From: 66-474 sp963771735
GTDB taxonomy: Bacteria; Pseudomonadota; Gammaproteobacteria; Xanthomonadales; Rhodanobacteraceae
Direction: 5' to 3'
NCBI GenBank assembly: GCA_963771735.1
Contig: CAVYUN010000002.1
Span: 1,116,001 to 1,180,000 of the forward strand
Length of the DNA stretch: 64,000 bases
The notes below the pieces were generated by a model. It did no database searches and was not told the origin of the DNA. It saw only the letters and a list, made by a program, of their open reading frames with translations. Every line of letters begins with the position of its first letter. Within the stretch, counting starts at the first letter, position 1. Both the position numbers and the translations under genes were made by a program. Positions 1 through 9,500 of the stretch are shown piece by piece.

Positions 1-77
1 GCGGATTGGCTGATGCGGTTGCCGCTGGCGACGCCGATGCAACGCGCACCGTAGTCGAACCCCAAAACACAACTCAC
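1..77 (-). CDS. ruvX: RuvX/YqgF Holliday junction resolvase-like protein (5' part only)
   Basis: Only the first 25 codons lie in the window and the gene runs off the left edge. The minus strand from a GTG at 77 reads VSCVLGFDYGARCIGVASGN, the family N-terminus with the FDYG motif that carries a catalytic aspartate. RuvX/YqgF is an RNase H-fold protein linked to Holliday junction resolution and 16S rRNA processing. The GTG overlaps the yqgE stop codon (GTGA), indicating translational coupling. The yqgE-ruvX pair is conserved in gammaproteobacteria, which supports the call despite the short sequence. Confidence 0.85.
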   Translation of the reverse strand, partial: MSCVLGFDYGARCIGVASGNRISQS

Positions 78-754
78 GCGCGTCCCGAGTAGCTGGTCAA
101 GTTGGCGGGATTGATGCCGACCAGCGCCATCGCGGCGGACCAGCGATCGTCGAGTGCGGTGTCGAACAGGATGCGATCATCGGCGCGCACCGTGAGCCAC
201 GCGTTGTCGCGCAATTCCTGTTCCAACTGGCCGGCGCCCCAGCCCGCATACCCGAGTGTCACCAGTGCCCGCTGTGGTCCGTCGCCATCGGCCATCGCCG
301 CGAGGATATCGCGTGAGGTGGTGACGATCAGCATGTCGTTGACCCGGTAGCTCGACTCCCACTCGCGCTCGCCGAACGCGTGCAGCACGAAGCCGCGTTC
401 GGGCTGCACCGGGCCGCCCGTCAACACGGGCGTGGCAGCAACGTCCGCCCGCTCGCACGGCATCCGCATCTGCAGCAGCACATCGCCGAGCTTGTAGTCC
501 GACAGTCGGTTGACCACCAGCCCCATAGCGCCATCTTCGTTGTGCTGGCAGATGAATGTGATGCCGCGGGCGAAGTTGGGATCGCCCATTCCCGGCATCG
601 CGATCAGGAAATGACCGGTCAGGGACGGAGCAGACGCGAGGCTCGGCGGTTTCGTGCCGCTGGCCTTCCGGCGCGAAGAAGGCTTGCCCGCTCCAGGTTT
701 CCGGACAGGCGCGTCATCGGATTCGGAGCCTTTGCGTGACGGGTGCTTTGCCAT
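74..754 (-). CDS. yqgE: YqgE/AlgH family protein (UPF0301)
   Basis: A 226-residue protein of the YqgE/AlgH family. Its biochemical role is unsettled. The family core starts near residue 40 (LTGHFLIAMPGMGDPNF) and continues with the conserved stretch ITFICQHNEDGAMGLVVNR. The ATG at 754 (MAKHPSRKG) was chosen because the longer open frame upstream has no family similarity. It leaves a basic, low-complexity N-terminal tail of about 35 residues, longer than in the E. coli protein, so an internal start remains possible. It sits between tonB and ruvX and overlaps ruvX by 4 bases. The same order occurs beside pilG in Pseudomonas aeruginosa. Confidence 0.88.
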   Translation of the reverse strand: MAKHPSRKGSESDDAPVRKPGAGKPSSRRKASGTKPPSLASAPSLTGHFLIAMPGMGDPNFARGITFICQHNEDGAMGLVVNRLSDYKLGDVLLQMRMPCERADVAATPVLTGGPVQPERGFVLHAFGEREWESSYRVNDMLIVTTSRDILAAMADGDGPQRALVTLGYAGWGAGQLEQELRDNAWLTVRADDRILFDTALDDRWSAAMALVGINPANLTSYSGRA

Positions 755-783
755 GCCTCTGATTGTATGCCGCGCGGCGCAAG

Positions 784-1692
784 TTATTGTGAATCCGTAC
801 CGCGCGTGGCCAGGTGGTTGCCTGGCAGGAATTGCCATGTGCGGGTGATCACGAGTTCGGTGATGCGATGGCCCGTGGCATCCTTGTCGTGCGGAATCGG
901 GGGAAACGGCGCGGCCAGGTGGACGATCCTGGTGGCGGCGTCGTCGAGCACCCGATAGCCGGAGCTGGTATTGACGGTGGTGCCGAGCACTTGCCCGTTG
1001 GAACCGATCGTGACGCTGAGCACGACATCGCCATGCAGGTGCCGGCGCCGTGCGGCATCGGGATAATTCAGGTTGCCGATGCGTTCGATGCGATGCACCC
1101 ACGCCACCTGGTAGGCGGCATCGGCGACGTTGCGCGTGTTGGCGGAAACATATCTGCGGCGAGGCCTGCGCGCGTAGGCTTCCTGCTCGTTGCGGACCTC
1201 CTGTGCCAGCCGGGCCATCTCCAGACGCTGCTGGACCGGATCGGGTGCCACGCGTGCCTGGGGTTGCGGTTCGGCCCGGGTGTCGTGCTGCTGGTCAGCG
1301 GTGCTGTCGGCGTGTCCGATCGTGGTGATGATGTGCGGTCCGCTTTCCGTCTGCTGCCTGGGTGCGGTCGGCGTCATCGGCAACGGCGCGATACCGGATT
1401 GGGTTACCGGCAGCGGTCCCGAGAACGGCGTGCCGGGCCGGTGCGCCTTGTCGCTGTTGCCGCCACCGGCATTGTTCGCTTGCGCCAGGAAATCCGCCCG
1501 TTTGGGTGACTGGGCGTTGGAAGTGTTGATCAGAACGACGTCCAGCGTCGGCAGGCTGGGCGCCGGCTTGGCGAAGTGAAACCCGATGCCGAGGATCAGG
1601 ATGGCGTGCAACATCAGCGAGAACAGCAGCGCGGCTCCGAAATGATTGGCGCCCAGGCCTGAAGTTTCGTTCGAGGCGGCCACCGCGTTCAT
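784..1692 (-). CDS. tonB: TonB-family energy transducer (TonB3-like)
   Basis: A 302-residue inner-membrane anchored periplasmic protein. A single N-terminal membrane helix lies at about residues 18-40 (FGAALLFSLMLHAILILGIG), followed by a Pro/Gln-rich linker and a C-terminal TonB domain (about 205-300) containing YPDAARRRHLHGDVVLSVTI and the end motif ITRTWQFLPG. TonB proteins pass proton-motive energy to outer-membrane receptors. In P. aeruginosa the gene at this position (tonB3, between gshB and yqgE and next to pilG) is needed for twitching motility, so a role in pilus assembly is plausible by synteny. No exbB or exbD is seen nearby. The ATG at 1692 overlaps the gshB stop (ATGA), so the two are translationally coupled. 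Confidence 0.88.
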   Translation of the reverse strand: MNAVAASNETSGLGANHFGAALLFSLMLHAILILGIGFHFAKPAPSLPTLDVVLINTSNAQSPKRADFLAQANNAGGGNSDKAHRPGTPFSGPLPVTQSGIAPLPMTPTAPRQQTESGPHIITTIGHADSTADQQHDTRAEPQPQARVAPDPVQQRLEMARLAQEVRNEQEAYARRPRRRYVSANTRNVADAAYQVAWVHRIERIGNLNYPDAARRRHLHGDVVLSVTIGSNGQVLGTTVNTSSGYRVLDDAATRIVHLAAPFPPIPHDKDATGHRITELVITRTWQFLPGNHLATRGTDSQ

Positions 1693-2654
1693 GCCGCGCG
1701 CGTTGCTCCGGCGGTTGCTTCGATGGCGTCGAATACCGTGCCGGCAATGTTGAGTCCGAATTGGGCATCGAGTTCGCGCACGCAGGTAGGCGAAGTCACG
1801 TTGACTTCCGTCAGGTAATCGCCGATTACGTCCAGGCCCGCCAGCAGGATGCCGCGTCTGACCAGTTCCGGGCCGACCTCCGTCGCGATCCAAATGTCGC
1901 GCTCGGACAACGGCTGGCCCACGCCACGGCCGCCGGCCGCGAGGTTGCCGCGGAAATCGGTGCCCTGCGGGATGCGCGCCAGTGCGTAGGGAACGGGTTT
2001 GCCATTGACCACCAGGATGCGTTTGTCGCCCTTGTCGATCTCGGGGATGAACTTCTGCGCCATAACGAAACGACGATCGTCGCCGGCCAGCGTTTCCAGG
2101 ATGGAATTGAGGTTGGGATCGTCGCCGCGGGAGCGGAAGATGCCACGTCCACCCATGCCGTCCAGCGGCTTCAGCACGATCTCGCCGTGGTCGCGTGCGA
2201 AGCGGCGCAACTCGCCGCGATCGCGGGTCACCAGCGCGGGTGCGCAGCATCGGGGAAACCACTGCGCGGCCAGCTTCTCGTTGAAATCCCGCAGCGCCTG
2301 CGGGTCGTTGATCACGCGCACGCCGGCGCGGGCGGCTAGGTCGAGCACCAGCGTGTCGTACAGGAATTGGGTATCGAACGGCGGATCCTTGCGTGCGAGC
2401 ACGACGTCCGCAGCTTCCGCCAGCGGTTGCCAGCGAGCTTCGCCTAGGTCGAACCAGTTACTGGTACTGTCGCGCACCTCGATCGGGGCGAGCCTCGCCC
2501 AGGCCGTCCCGTCGCGCACCGCCAGGTCGCCCCGCTGCATGTAGCGCAGCGCATGGCCGCGCCGCTGGGATTCCAGCATGAGTGCGAGGGTGGTGTCTTT
2601 TTCGGGATGGATGGTGTCGATGCGATCCATCAACACCGCAACGGTGGGGTTCAT
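1689..2654 (-). CDS. gshB: Glutathione synthetase
   Basis: A 321-residue ATP-grasp enzyme that joins gamma-glutamylcysteine and glycine using ATP in the cytoplasm. The start at 2654 (MNPTVAVLMDRIDTIHPEKD) matches the family N-terminus and gives the usual length (E. coli about 316). Visible motifs are the nucleotide-binding loop KPLDGMGGRGIFR near residue 165, the ATP-grasp segment VVNGKPVPYALARIPQG, and the C-terminal EVNVTSPTCVRELD. It is the first gene of the leftward gshB-tonB-yqgE-ruvX run and diverges from pilG across about 330 bases. The upstream open frame beyond 2654 has no family similarity. Confidence 0.95.
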   Translation of the reverse strand: MNPTVAVLMDRIDTIHPEKDTTLALMLESQRRGHALRYMQRGDLAVRDGTAWARLAPIEVRDSTSNWFDLGEARWQPLAEAADVVLARKDPPFDTQFLYDTLVLDLAARAGVRVINDPQALRDFNEKLAAQWFPRCCAPALVTRDRGELRRFARDHGEIVLKPLDGMGGRGIFRSRGDDPNLNSILETLAGDDRRFVMAQKFIPEIDKGDKRILVVNGKPVPYALARIPQGTDFRGNLAAGGRGVGQPLSERDIWIATEVGPELVRRGILLAGLDVIGDYLTEVNVTSPTCVRELDAQFGLNIAGTVFDAIEATAGATRAA

Positions 2655-2901
2655 TCGCGGTACCGATTCGGTGACTGGTGAGAACAGCGCTCCCTCGAGT
2701 CGAGGGTTGGCTCCGCCGTGTGGGAGCGACGCCGGAACCAAGGTTGTGGGGCCGGGAAGGGATAAGGGTGCAACGCAAATCGTCACGATCAACGGGGTGT
2801 CTGTTGGTGTATCTTGGCACACGCGGCCGGTTCTGCCGGGGACATTGTCCCGGATCCGTCTTCAGGGGGACGGAGTGCAATGGGAGTTTTGCGGGAATGG
2901 A

Positions 2902-2917
2902 CGTGACGGCCGTCACA
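2902..2917. promoter_or_regulatory. CRP/Clp-like dyad upstream of pilG
   Basis: The 330-base divergent spacer between gshB (start 2654) and pilG (start 2985) contains no gene. It holds a 14-base perfect palindrome, GTGACGGCCGTCAC (2903-2916). Read as CGTGA-N6-TCACA (2902-2917) it matches nine of ten positions of the CRP-family half-site pair TGTGA-N6-TCACA. It lies 68 bases before the pilG start. In xanthomonads the CRP-like regulator Clp is known to influence surface and motility genes, so this is a candidate Clp operator. That function is inferred; no clear -35/-10 pair was found around it. Confidence 0.4.
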
Positions 2918-2984
2918 ATCACCTGCGGTGTGGCATCCATGTTGCATGGGTTCTCACCGCCTCCCGAGAGGTGGAATCCTGACC

Positions 2985-3389
2985 GTGAATGACAACGCCA
3001 ACCACGATGGCCTGACCGGACTGAAGGTCATGGTCATCGACGACTCGAAGACCATCCGCCGCACCGCCGAAACCCTGCTCAAGAAGGAGGGCGCCGAGGT
3101 GTTGACTGCCGTCGACGGGTTCGAAGCCCTGGCCAAGATTTCGGACTTGCGACCCGACATCATTTTCGTCGACATCATGATGCCGCGGCTGGACGGGTAC
3201 CAGACCTGCGCACTGATCAAGAACAACCACGTCTTCCGTTCCACGCCGGTGATCATGCTGTCGTCCAAGGATGGTCTGTTCGACAAGGCACGCGGGCGGA
3301 TCGTGGGTTCCGAGCAGTACCTCACCAAACCGTTTACCCGCGACGAGCTGCTGGACGCGATCCGGCAGCACGTCGCGACCGTCAAGTAG
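2985..3389 (+). CDS. pilG: Type IV pilus response regulator PilG
   Basis: A 134-residue single-domain receiver, CheY-like, that acts downstream of the ChpA kinase to promote pilus extension and twitching. The acidic pocket VIDDSK lies near residues 20-24, the phospho-acceptor aspartate is in FVDIMMP (about residue 63), and the conserved lysine is in YLTKPF. The stretches RRTAETLLKKEGAEV and SSKDGLFDKARGRIVGSEQY are characteristic of PilG. The GTG at 2985 was chosen because it follows a purine-rich site (GAGAGGTGG, 2966-2974) and gives the expected short N-terminus; the ATG at 2928 would add 19 atypical residues. It is the first gene of the pilG-pilH-pilI-pilJ-chpA-chpB-chpC operon. Confidence 0.93.
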   Translation: MNDNANHDGLTGLKVMVIDDSKTIRRTAETLLKKEGAEVLTAVDGFEALAKISDLRPDIIFVDIMMPRLDGYQTCALIKNNHVFRSTPVIMLSSKDGLFDKARGRIVGSEQYLTKPFTRDELLDAIRQHVATVK

Positions 3390-3427
3390 CGCGCGGGCCG
3401 AAACCGGCCACGCACAAGGGGAGATTC

Positions 3428-3799
3428 ATGGCTCACATCCTCATCATCGATGACTCACCGACCGACGTGAAGATTTTTTCCGGCGCGCTGGAGCGGGCCG
3501 GGCACAAGGTCACTGCCGCCGGAACGGCCGAGGCGGGCATCGATGCCGCACGCAAGGACAAGCCCGATCTGGTGCTGATGGATGTGATCATGCCCGGCAT
3601 GAACGGATTCCAGGCGACACGCAGTCTCACCAAGGATCCCGAAACCAGCGCCATTCCGGTGCTGATCGTCACCACCAAGAGCATGGAAACCGACCGCATG
3701 TGGGGCATGCGTCAGGGCGCCAAGGACGTGCTGGTGAAGCCGGTCAGCGAAAAGGACCTGGTCACGCACGTCAACAAGCATCTGGCCACGAGCGCCTGA
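3428..3799 (+). CDS. pilH: Type IV pilus response regulator PilH
   Basis: A 123-residue single-domain receiver. It carries the acidic pair in IIDDSP, the phospho-acceptor aspartate in LVLMDVIMPG (about residue 51), the Thr in VTTKSMETDRMWG and the lysine in VLVKPVSE. In the Pil-Chp system PilH opposes PilG, working as a phosphate sink or promoting retraction. An AAGGGGAG ribosome site precedes the ATG at 3428. It lies 38 bases after pilG and 8 bases before pilI, so it is co-transcribed with both. Confidence 0.92.
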   Translation: MAHILIIDDSPTDVKIFSGALERAGHKVTAAGTAEAGIDAARKDKPDLVLMDVIMPGMNGFQATRSLTKDPETSAIPVLIVTTKSMETDRMWGMRQGAKDVLVKPVSEKDLVTHVNKHLATSA

Positions 3800-3807
3800 G
3801 GCAGACC

Positions 3808-4440
3808 ATGAGCAAGAAGCACCCCCGCAACAAGTCGCAGCAAGGCCGAGACGAGACGGTCCATGCCAAGCCGGCAGCGACAGGGCGTGCCTCGGTCGAG
3901 GGCCAGCCACAGGGCGCGTATGCCCTGCTTGCCGCTTACGAGCACCGCAGCCTTGCGCATGATCCCGGCGTGCCGGAACAGATCGAGGCCCCCGGCTTGT
4001 GGCGTGCGATCGGTTTTCGCGTCGGCGACCGCCATTTCGTCAGCGGCATCGACGAAATCAGCGAGATCCTGATGTCGCCGCCGCCGGTCACCAGCATTCC
4101 CTCGACCCGTTCGTGGTTGATGGGTGTCGCCAATGTGCGCGGCAACCTGATCGCGGTGGTCGATCTCAAACAATTCCTGTTCGATCAGCGAACCCATATC
4201 ACCGGACGCGCGCGCGTGCTGGTGGTGAAGCAGGCGGGCGGCAACGTCGGCCTGCTGGTGGACGAACTGGTCGGACAGCGCAACCTGACCGATGCCGATC
4301 GCGTGGACGCGGAGGGCGAGGCCGATCCCGGGCTCGCCCGGTTCGTGACCGAAAACGTGATGATGGGCGCGATGCGGCTTGGCAGGTTCAGTATGGTGGA
4401 GTTGACGCATGCGGCGGAGTTTCAACATGCGGCGCTCTGA
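3808..4440 (+). CDS. pilI: CheW-like adaptor PilI
   Basis: A 210-residue cytoplasmic CheW-domain protein that couples the PilJ receptor to the ChpA kinase. The first 60 residues are basic and low-complexity. The CheW fold then runs from about residue 65 (FRVGDRHFVSGIDEISEIL) through STRSWLMGVANVRGNLIAVVDLKQFL to LVDELVGQRNLTDADRV. The ATG at 3808 is preceded by GAGGCAGACC and gives a protein slightly longer than PilI of P. aeruginosa because of the N-terminal tail. Its position between pilH and pilJ is the standard one. Confidence 0.9.
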   Translation: MSKKHPRNKSQQGRDETVHAKPAATGRASVEGQPQGAYALLAAYEHRSLAHDPGVPEQIEAPGLWRAIGFRVGDRHFVSGIDEISEILMSPPPVTSIPSTRSWLMGVANVRGNLIAVVDLKQFLFDQRTHITGRARVLVVKQAGGNVGLLVDELVGQRNLTDADRVDAEGEADPGLARFVTENVMMGAMRLGRFSMVELTHAAEFQHAAL

Positions 4441-4491
4441 CGGGGAACTCACGACGATGCAAGCGACAAACATGGCAATGAGGTGGCAATC

Positions 4492-6492
4492 ATGAGCGCG
4501 AATTCCGGTGCGGTTCGCAAGGGCGCGTCCCTGCAAACCTGGCTTATCATCCTGCTGTTGCTGGCGATCGTGTTGGCCGGTGCGGACTTCTTCCTGCTGA
4601 ACCGGCACGATAGCCAGGATCGTTCGGCGGCCCAGCTCACCACGCAGATCCAGGTGAACTCGCAGCAAGTCGCGAACTTCGCCCTGCAGGCGGCCAACGG
4701 CAACCTCGATGCGTTCAAGGAGCTTTCCAGCACCCGCGCGGCGATCGCCGCGGCGGTGCAACACCTGAACCAGGGCGATTCCGCCAGCGGCTTGCCGGCC
4801 TACGGTGACGCGATCGGCGTACGCGGCCCGATGGGCGCGCTGACCAAGTCCTGGAACCAGTTGAGCAAGGATCTGGGCCAGATCGAAGCCAACAAGGACG
4901 CGGTGCTGGATTCGGCTGCCCAAGCCGCCACATTCAACCAGCAGATGCCGGACCTCAACTCCAAGATCAACCAGGTCATCAACATCCTGCAGTCGAAAAG
5001 CTCGGCCTCGCAGATCTACACCGCCTCGCAACTGCTGGTTTCGGGTGACCGCCTGATTCGTCGCGTGGGCGACGTTTTGCAGGGCGGCGCGGATTCGGCG
5101 TCGGCAGCCAATGGCCTTGCGCTCGACTCCACCAACTACGGCGCGACGCTCAAGCAGCTCTCCGACAGCAGTTCCGGCGAAGCGGCGAAGCTGCTGGCCA
5201 GTGTGCAGAAATCATGGAGCGGGCTGGAAGCGCCGGTGCAGAAGGTGATCACCGCCGCACCCACCGTGGTCTCGGTCAAGAATGCAGCCACCCAGGCTTC
5301 GGTCGATTCGCAGGACGTGTTGCTGAAAGCCAACAGCGTGTCCACGGCGCTGGGCAAGTTGCCGCAAACGCGTCCCTTCCCGAACGTCTGGTGGGGGCTG
5401 CTCGGCGCGGTGCTGGCGGTGCTGCTGGCGGTGATCCTGGCGTTCAGCTTCATCGGTGCCGAACGCAAGCGCTCTGCCGAAAGCCGCAAGCTCAACGAAC
5501 GCAACCAGCAGGCGATCATGCGCTTGCTGGACGAAATGGGCACCCTCGCCGAAGGCGATCTGACGGTCAAGGCGACCGTGACCGAGGACATCACCGGTGC
5601 GATCGCGGACTCTGTGAACTTCGCGGTCGAGGCGTTGCGCTCCCTCGTGACCACGATCAACGAGACGGCCGTGCGGGTCTCGTCGGCCGCCCAGGAAACC
5701 CAGGCCACCGCCAAGCATCTGGCAGATGCGGCCAACCAGCAGGCCGAACAGATCACCTCGGCTTCGAGCAAGATCAACGAAATGGCGGTCTCCATCGACC
5801 AGGTGTCGAAGAACTCCGCCGACTCGGCGGAAGTGGCCCAGCGCTCGGTGCAGATCGCGTCCAATGGCGCCCAGATCGTGCGCCAGACGATTTCGGGCAT
5901 GGACTCGATCCGCGAACAGATCCAGGAAACATCGAAACGCATCAAGCGTCTCGGCGAGTCTTCGCAGGAAATCGGCTCGATCGTCGAACTCATCAACGAC
6001 ATTGCCGAGCAGACCAACATTCTGGCCTTGAACGCGGCCATTCAGGCGGCCTCGGCCGGCGAGGCGGGCCGCGGTTTCGCGGTGGTCGCCGACGAGGTGC
6101 AGCGACTGGCCGAACGCGCGACGGGCGCCACCAAGCGGATCGAAACGCTGGTGCAGACGATTCAGTCGGACACCAACGAGGCGGTCAGTTCAATGGAACA
6201 GACCACCACGCAGGTGGTCAACGGCGCACGCCTGGCCGAGGACGCCGGCACCGCGCTGGGCGAAATCGAGAAGGTGTCTAACAACCTGGCTGGCCTGATT
6301 CAGGGCATTTCCAGCGCCGCGAAACAGCAGTCTGCGGCGGCCACCAACATCAGCTCGACGATGAACTCGATTCAGCAGATCACCGCGCAGACTTCGGTGG
6401 GTGCCAACCAGACCGCCGAGTCGATCGGCAACCTCGCGGAACTGGCGCAGGAATTGCGCCGGTCGGTGGCCGACTTCAAGCTGCCGGCGTAA
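4492..6492 (+). CDS. pilJ: Type IV pilus methyl-accepting chemoreceptor PilJ
   Basis: A 666-residue inner-membrane chemoreceptor. A membrane helix lies near residues 17-38, a helical periplasmic sensor region follows, a second helix sits at about 298-322 (LLGAVLAVLLAVILAFSFIGA), and the cytoplasmic part contains a HAMP-like segment and the signalling hairpin tip (about 495-550, INDIAEQTNILALNAAIQAA and GRGFAVVADEVQRLAERA). PilJ feeds ChpA in response to pilus and surface cues. The ATG at 4492 was chosen over the GTG at 4483 because the GAGGTGG site at 4480-4486 is correctly spaced from 4492. No pilK methyltransferase gene follows; chpA starts 15 bases downstream. Confidence 0.94.
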   Translation: MSANSGAVRKGASLQTWLIILLLLAIVLAGADFFLLNRHDSQDRSAAQLTTQIQVNSQQVANFALQAANGNLDAFKELSSTRAAIAAAVQHLNQGDSASGLPAYGDAIGVRGPMGALTKSWNQLSKDLGQIEANKDAVLDSAAQAATFNQQMPDLNSKINQVINILQSKSSASQIYTASQLLVSGDRLIRRVGDVLQGGADSASAANGLALDSTNYGATLKQLSDSSSGEAAKLLASVQKSWSGLEAPVQKVITAAPTVVSVKNAATQASVDSQDVLLKANSVSTALGKLPQTRPFPNVWWGLLGAVLAVLLAVILAFSFIGAERKRSAESRKLNERNQQAIMRLLDEMGTLAEGDLTVKATVTEDITGAIADSVNFAVEALRSLVTTINETAVRVSSAAQETQATAKHLADAANQQAEQITSASSKINEMAVSIDQVSKNSADSAEVAQRSVQIASNGAQIVRQTISGMDSIREQIQETSKRIKRLGESSQEIGSIVELINDIAEQTNILALNAAIQAASAGEAGRGFAVVADEVQRLAERATGATKRIETLVQTIQSDTNEAVSSMEQTTTQVVNGARLAEDAGTALGEIEKVSNNLAGLIQGISSAAKQQSAAATNISSTMNSIQQITAQTSVGANQTAESIGNLAELAQELRRSVADFKLPA

Positions 6493-6507
6493 CCGGCGGA
6501 AGGCAAC

Positions 6508-9500
6508 ATGACAGCGGGCGACGACATGGTATCCACGGCAAACGGTTCCGCCGATTTGGCCACGATCGTGCCTGCTGATTTCGCAGCAGGGCATGCGGAC
6601 GGTGCTGACCGGAAATCGGCGATGCGACTCGAAGAACACATCGATTTTTCGACCCTGGGCTGGGTCAAACCCCAGATCGACGAGCTTCTTTCGGAAGCGC
6701 GCCAAGCCCTTGAGGCATTTGCCGAGAACGCCGACGACACCGAATCGATGCGCAGCTGCGTCGGCCTGTTGCATCAGGTGCTGGGTACGTTGCGCATTGT
6801 GGAGTTGTATGGTGCCGCCGAACTCGACCAGGAAATGGAGCATCTGGCGCAGGCCGTGTTCGATGGTCGGGTGACCAACCGCGACGAGGCGATGGGCGCC
6901 CTGATGCGCGGGCTGGTCCAGTTGCCGGATTACCTCGACCTCATCGAGAGCGGTCACAAGGACATCCCGATCGTCCTGTTGCCGCTGCTGAACGAATTGC
7001 GCGAAGCACGCGGCGAGGAAGCTGTCGACCAGCGCGTGCTGTTCCATCCCAACCTGGACCAGTCGTTGCCGCCGGATGCCGCAGGCGCGCGCGCGGCCTA
7101 TCCGTTCGCCGACCTGCGGCTGCGCGTCAGCCAGATCCGTGCCCGCTTCCAGGTGCAGTTGCTGGCGTGGACACAGGGCAAGCAACCGAATTTTGCCGAA
7201 ATGCGCGACTGCATGGACGAACTGCGCGCGGTCTGCCATGCCGTGGCGGCGCGGCGCCTGTGGTGGATCGCGGGCGGTGTGCTGGAGACCCTGCAGCAGG
7301 GGCGGCTCGATCATCACCTCGCCAGCCTGCGCCAACAGTTCGGGCATCTCGATCGCACCATCCGCCAGATGCAGGACCAGGGCGAGGAGGTCTGTGAAGA
7401 CGGTGATGCGCGCGACCTGACGCGCACGTTGTTGTATTACGTCGCGCAGGCGACACCCGGCCCGGGGCGCAGCGAGGCCATATCGCGCAGCTTCAACCTC
7501 GACAACATGGTTCCGACCGAGCAGGAGCTCGAACGGGCGCGTGCGGCGATGTCTGGACGTAATCGCGCCCTGCTCGACACGGTTGCCAAGGCGGTTCGCG
7601 AGGATCTGTTGCGTGTCAAGGAGGGCCTTGACATCTTCCTGCGGCGGGAGGACCGCAATCCGCAGCAACTCTCGCCGCAAGTGGAGGTACTGCACCGGGT
7701 CGGCGACACGCTGGGCATGCTGGGGTTGGCAGCGCCCGCGAAGATGATCGACGAGCAACGGCGGATGATCGTCGAGATGACCGACGGCAAGCGCGAAGCC
7801 AAACCGGAAGCCATCCTGGATATCGCCAGCGCGCTGCTGTACGTCGACGCTTCTCTGGACGAGCACATCAACCATCTGGGCGCAGACGATCGGACCGAGG
7901 ATGCTCTGCCTGCCAGCGAAGCGCGCCAGATCATGCGCGCGCTGATGCGCGAGGCCGGTGCCAATCTGGGCAAGGCCAAGGAACATATCACCGCATTCAT
8001 AGAGTCGTCCTGGTCACACGGGCAGTTGACCGACGTGCCGGGCCTGCTGAGCGAGGTCGGTGGGGCGCTGCGCATGCTCAACCTCGAGCGTCCGGCCGAG
8101 CTGGTCGCCGGCATCGATCGCTACATCGGCAACGAATTGCTGGTGGATCGCAAGGTTCCCACGGTCGACGACATGGATCACCTTGCCGACGCGCTCGCGG
8201 GTGTCGAGTACTACCTTGAGATGGGGCACGACTCGAGCGCCAGCGACAACCGGATTCTGGATGGAGCCCAGCACAGCCTGGAGCAATTGCATTATTGGCC
8301 GGTACCCGCACGTCGCGAGCCAGCGGAACGGCCTGCCGAGGCCATCTCCGAGTCGATGCCGCCAGCACCGCAGGCATTCGATGTTGCAAAGGCACAACAT
8401 GCCGGGGCGGCGGATCTGGCCGAATCGGAAGCCCCGGACACCGCACGATCCGAAACCACCGCCGCGACATCCGCAGCGGCTGCAACCGGCCAGGGTCGTT
8501 GGGTCGATGTCGAAGAGGAAGTGCTGGAACCAATCGGTGGGGACGGCGTTCCCGTCGACATGTCGTTCCATGACGCAGCAGGCATCGACCAGGAAATCCG
8601 CGAGGTCTTCGTCGAGGAAGTTGGCGAGGAGATTGCCAACATCAACGTCAATCTTCCCGCGTGGAAATCCAATCCGGAGGATCTGGACGCACTCAAGAAC
8701 GTGCGGCGCTCGTTCCATACGCTCAAGGGTTCGGGGCGGCTGGTAGGCGCTTTGGCGCTGGGGGAATTCAGCTGGAAGGTCGAGAATATGCTTAATCGCG
8801 TGCTCGACCGGACCATCAAGCCGGACCAGAACGTGCAGGCGCTGGTGGATGTGGCCGTGGCGACGCTGCCGAAGCTGCATGCGGGTTTGCAGGGCGAAAG
8901 CGTGACGATCGATCCACCCCTGGATGCGGTCATGCAAACCGCGGACAAGCTTGCCGCAGGCGAATCCGCGCGTATCGAAGCTCTGGCCCATGGGTACAGG
9001 AAGGTCATACGCACGGTGCGCCGCTGGGTGCCCGCGGCCGAATCCGGGCAAACGGTTGAGACGATCGCGGCGGCGCCAGTCGAAGCGGTCATCACCTCGC
9101 CGATATCCGGGTTGCCCGTCATCGATCCGATCCTGCTCGACGTGCTGCGTACCGAAGTGGGTCAGCACCTTGACGGCATACGTGATTACCTCGCCAGGAA
9201 TACGACCTATGACGTAGCGGTCGACGACGCACTCGCGCGTTCGGTGCACACGCTGCACGGCGCGATTGCGATGGTCGGCGTTGATTCGCTGGCCGGCATG
9301 CTCGCTCCGTTGGAAGTGTGGATCCGTCGCGTGCGCAGTGCCGGTGCGGCGCTCGATCGTGAAGGTTGCGATGCACTGCGCGACGCAATCGCGATGACCG
9401 AACATGTGATGGCGCAATTCGACGCGACGGTACCCGATGTCCCTGATGCCACGGCATTGACCGAACGCCTGGAGGACCTGCGTGACCTCTGGCCGGAAGC

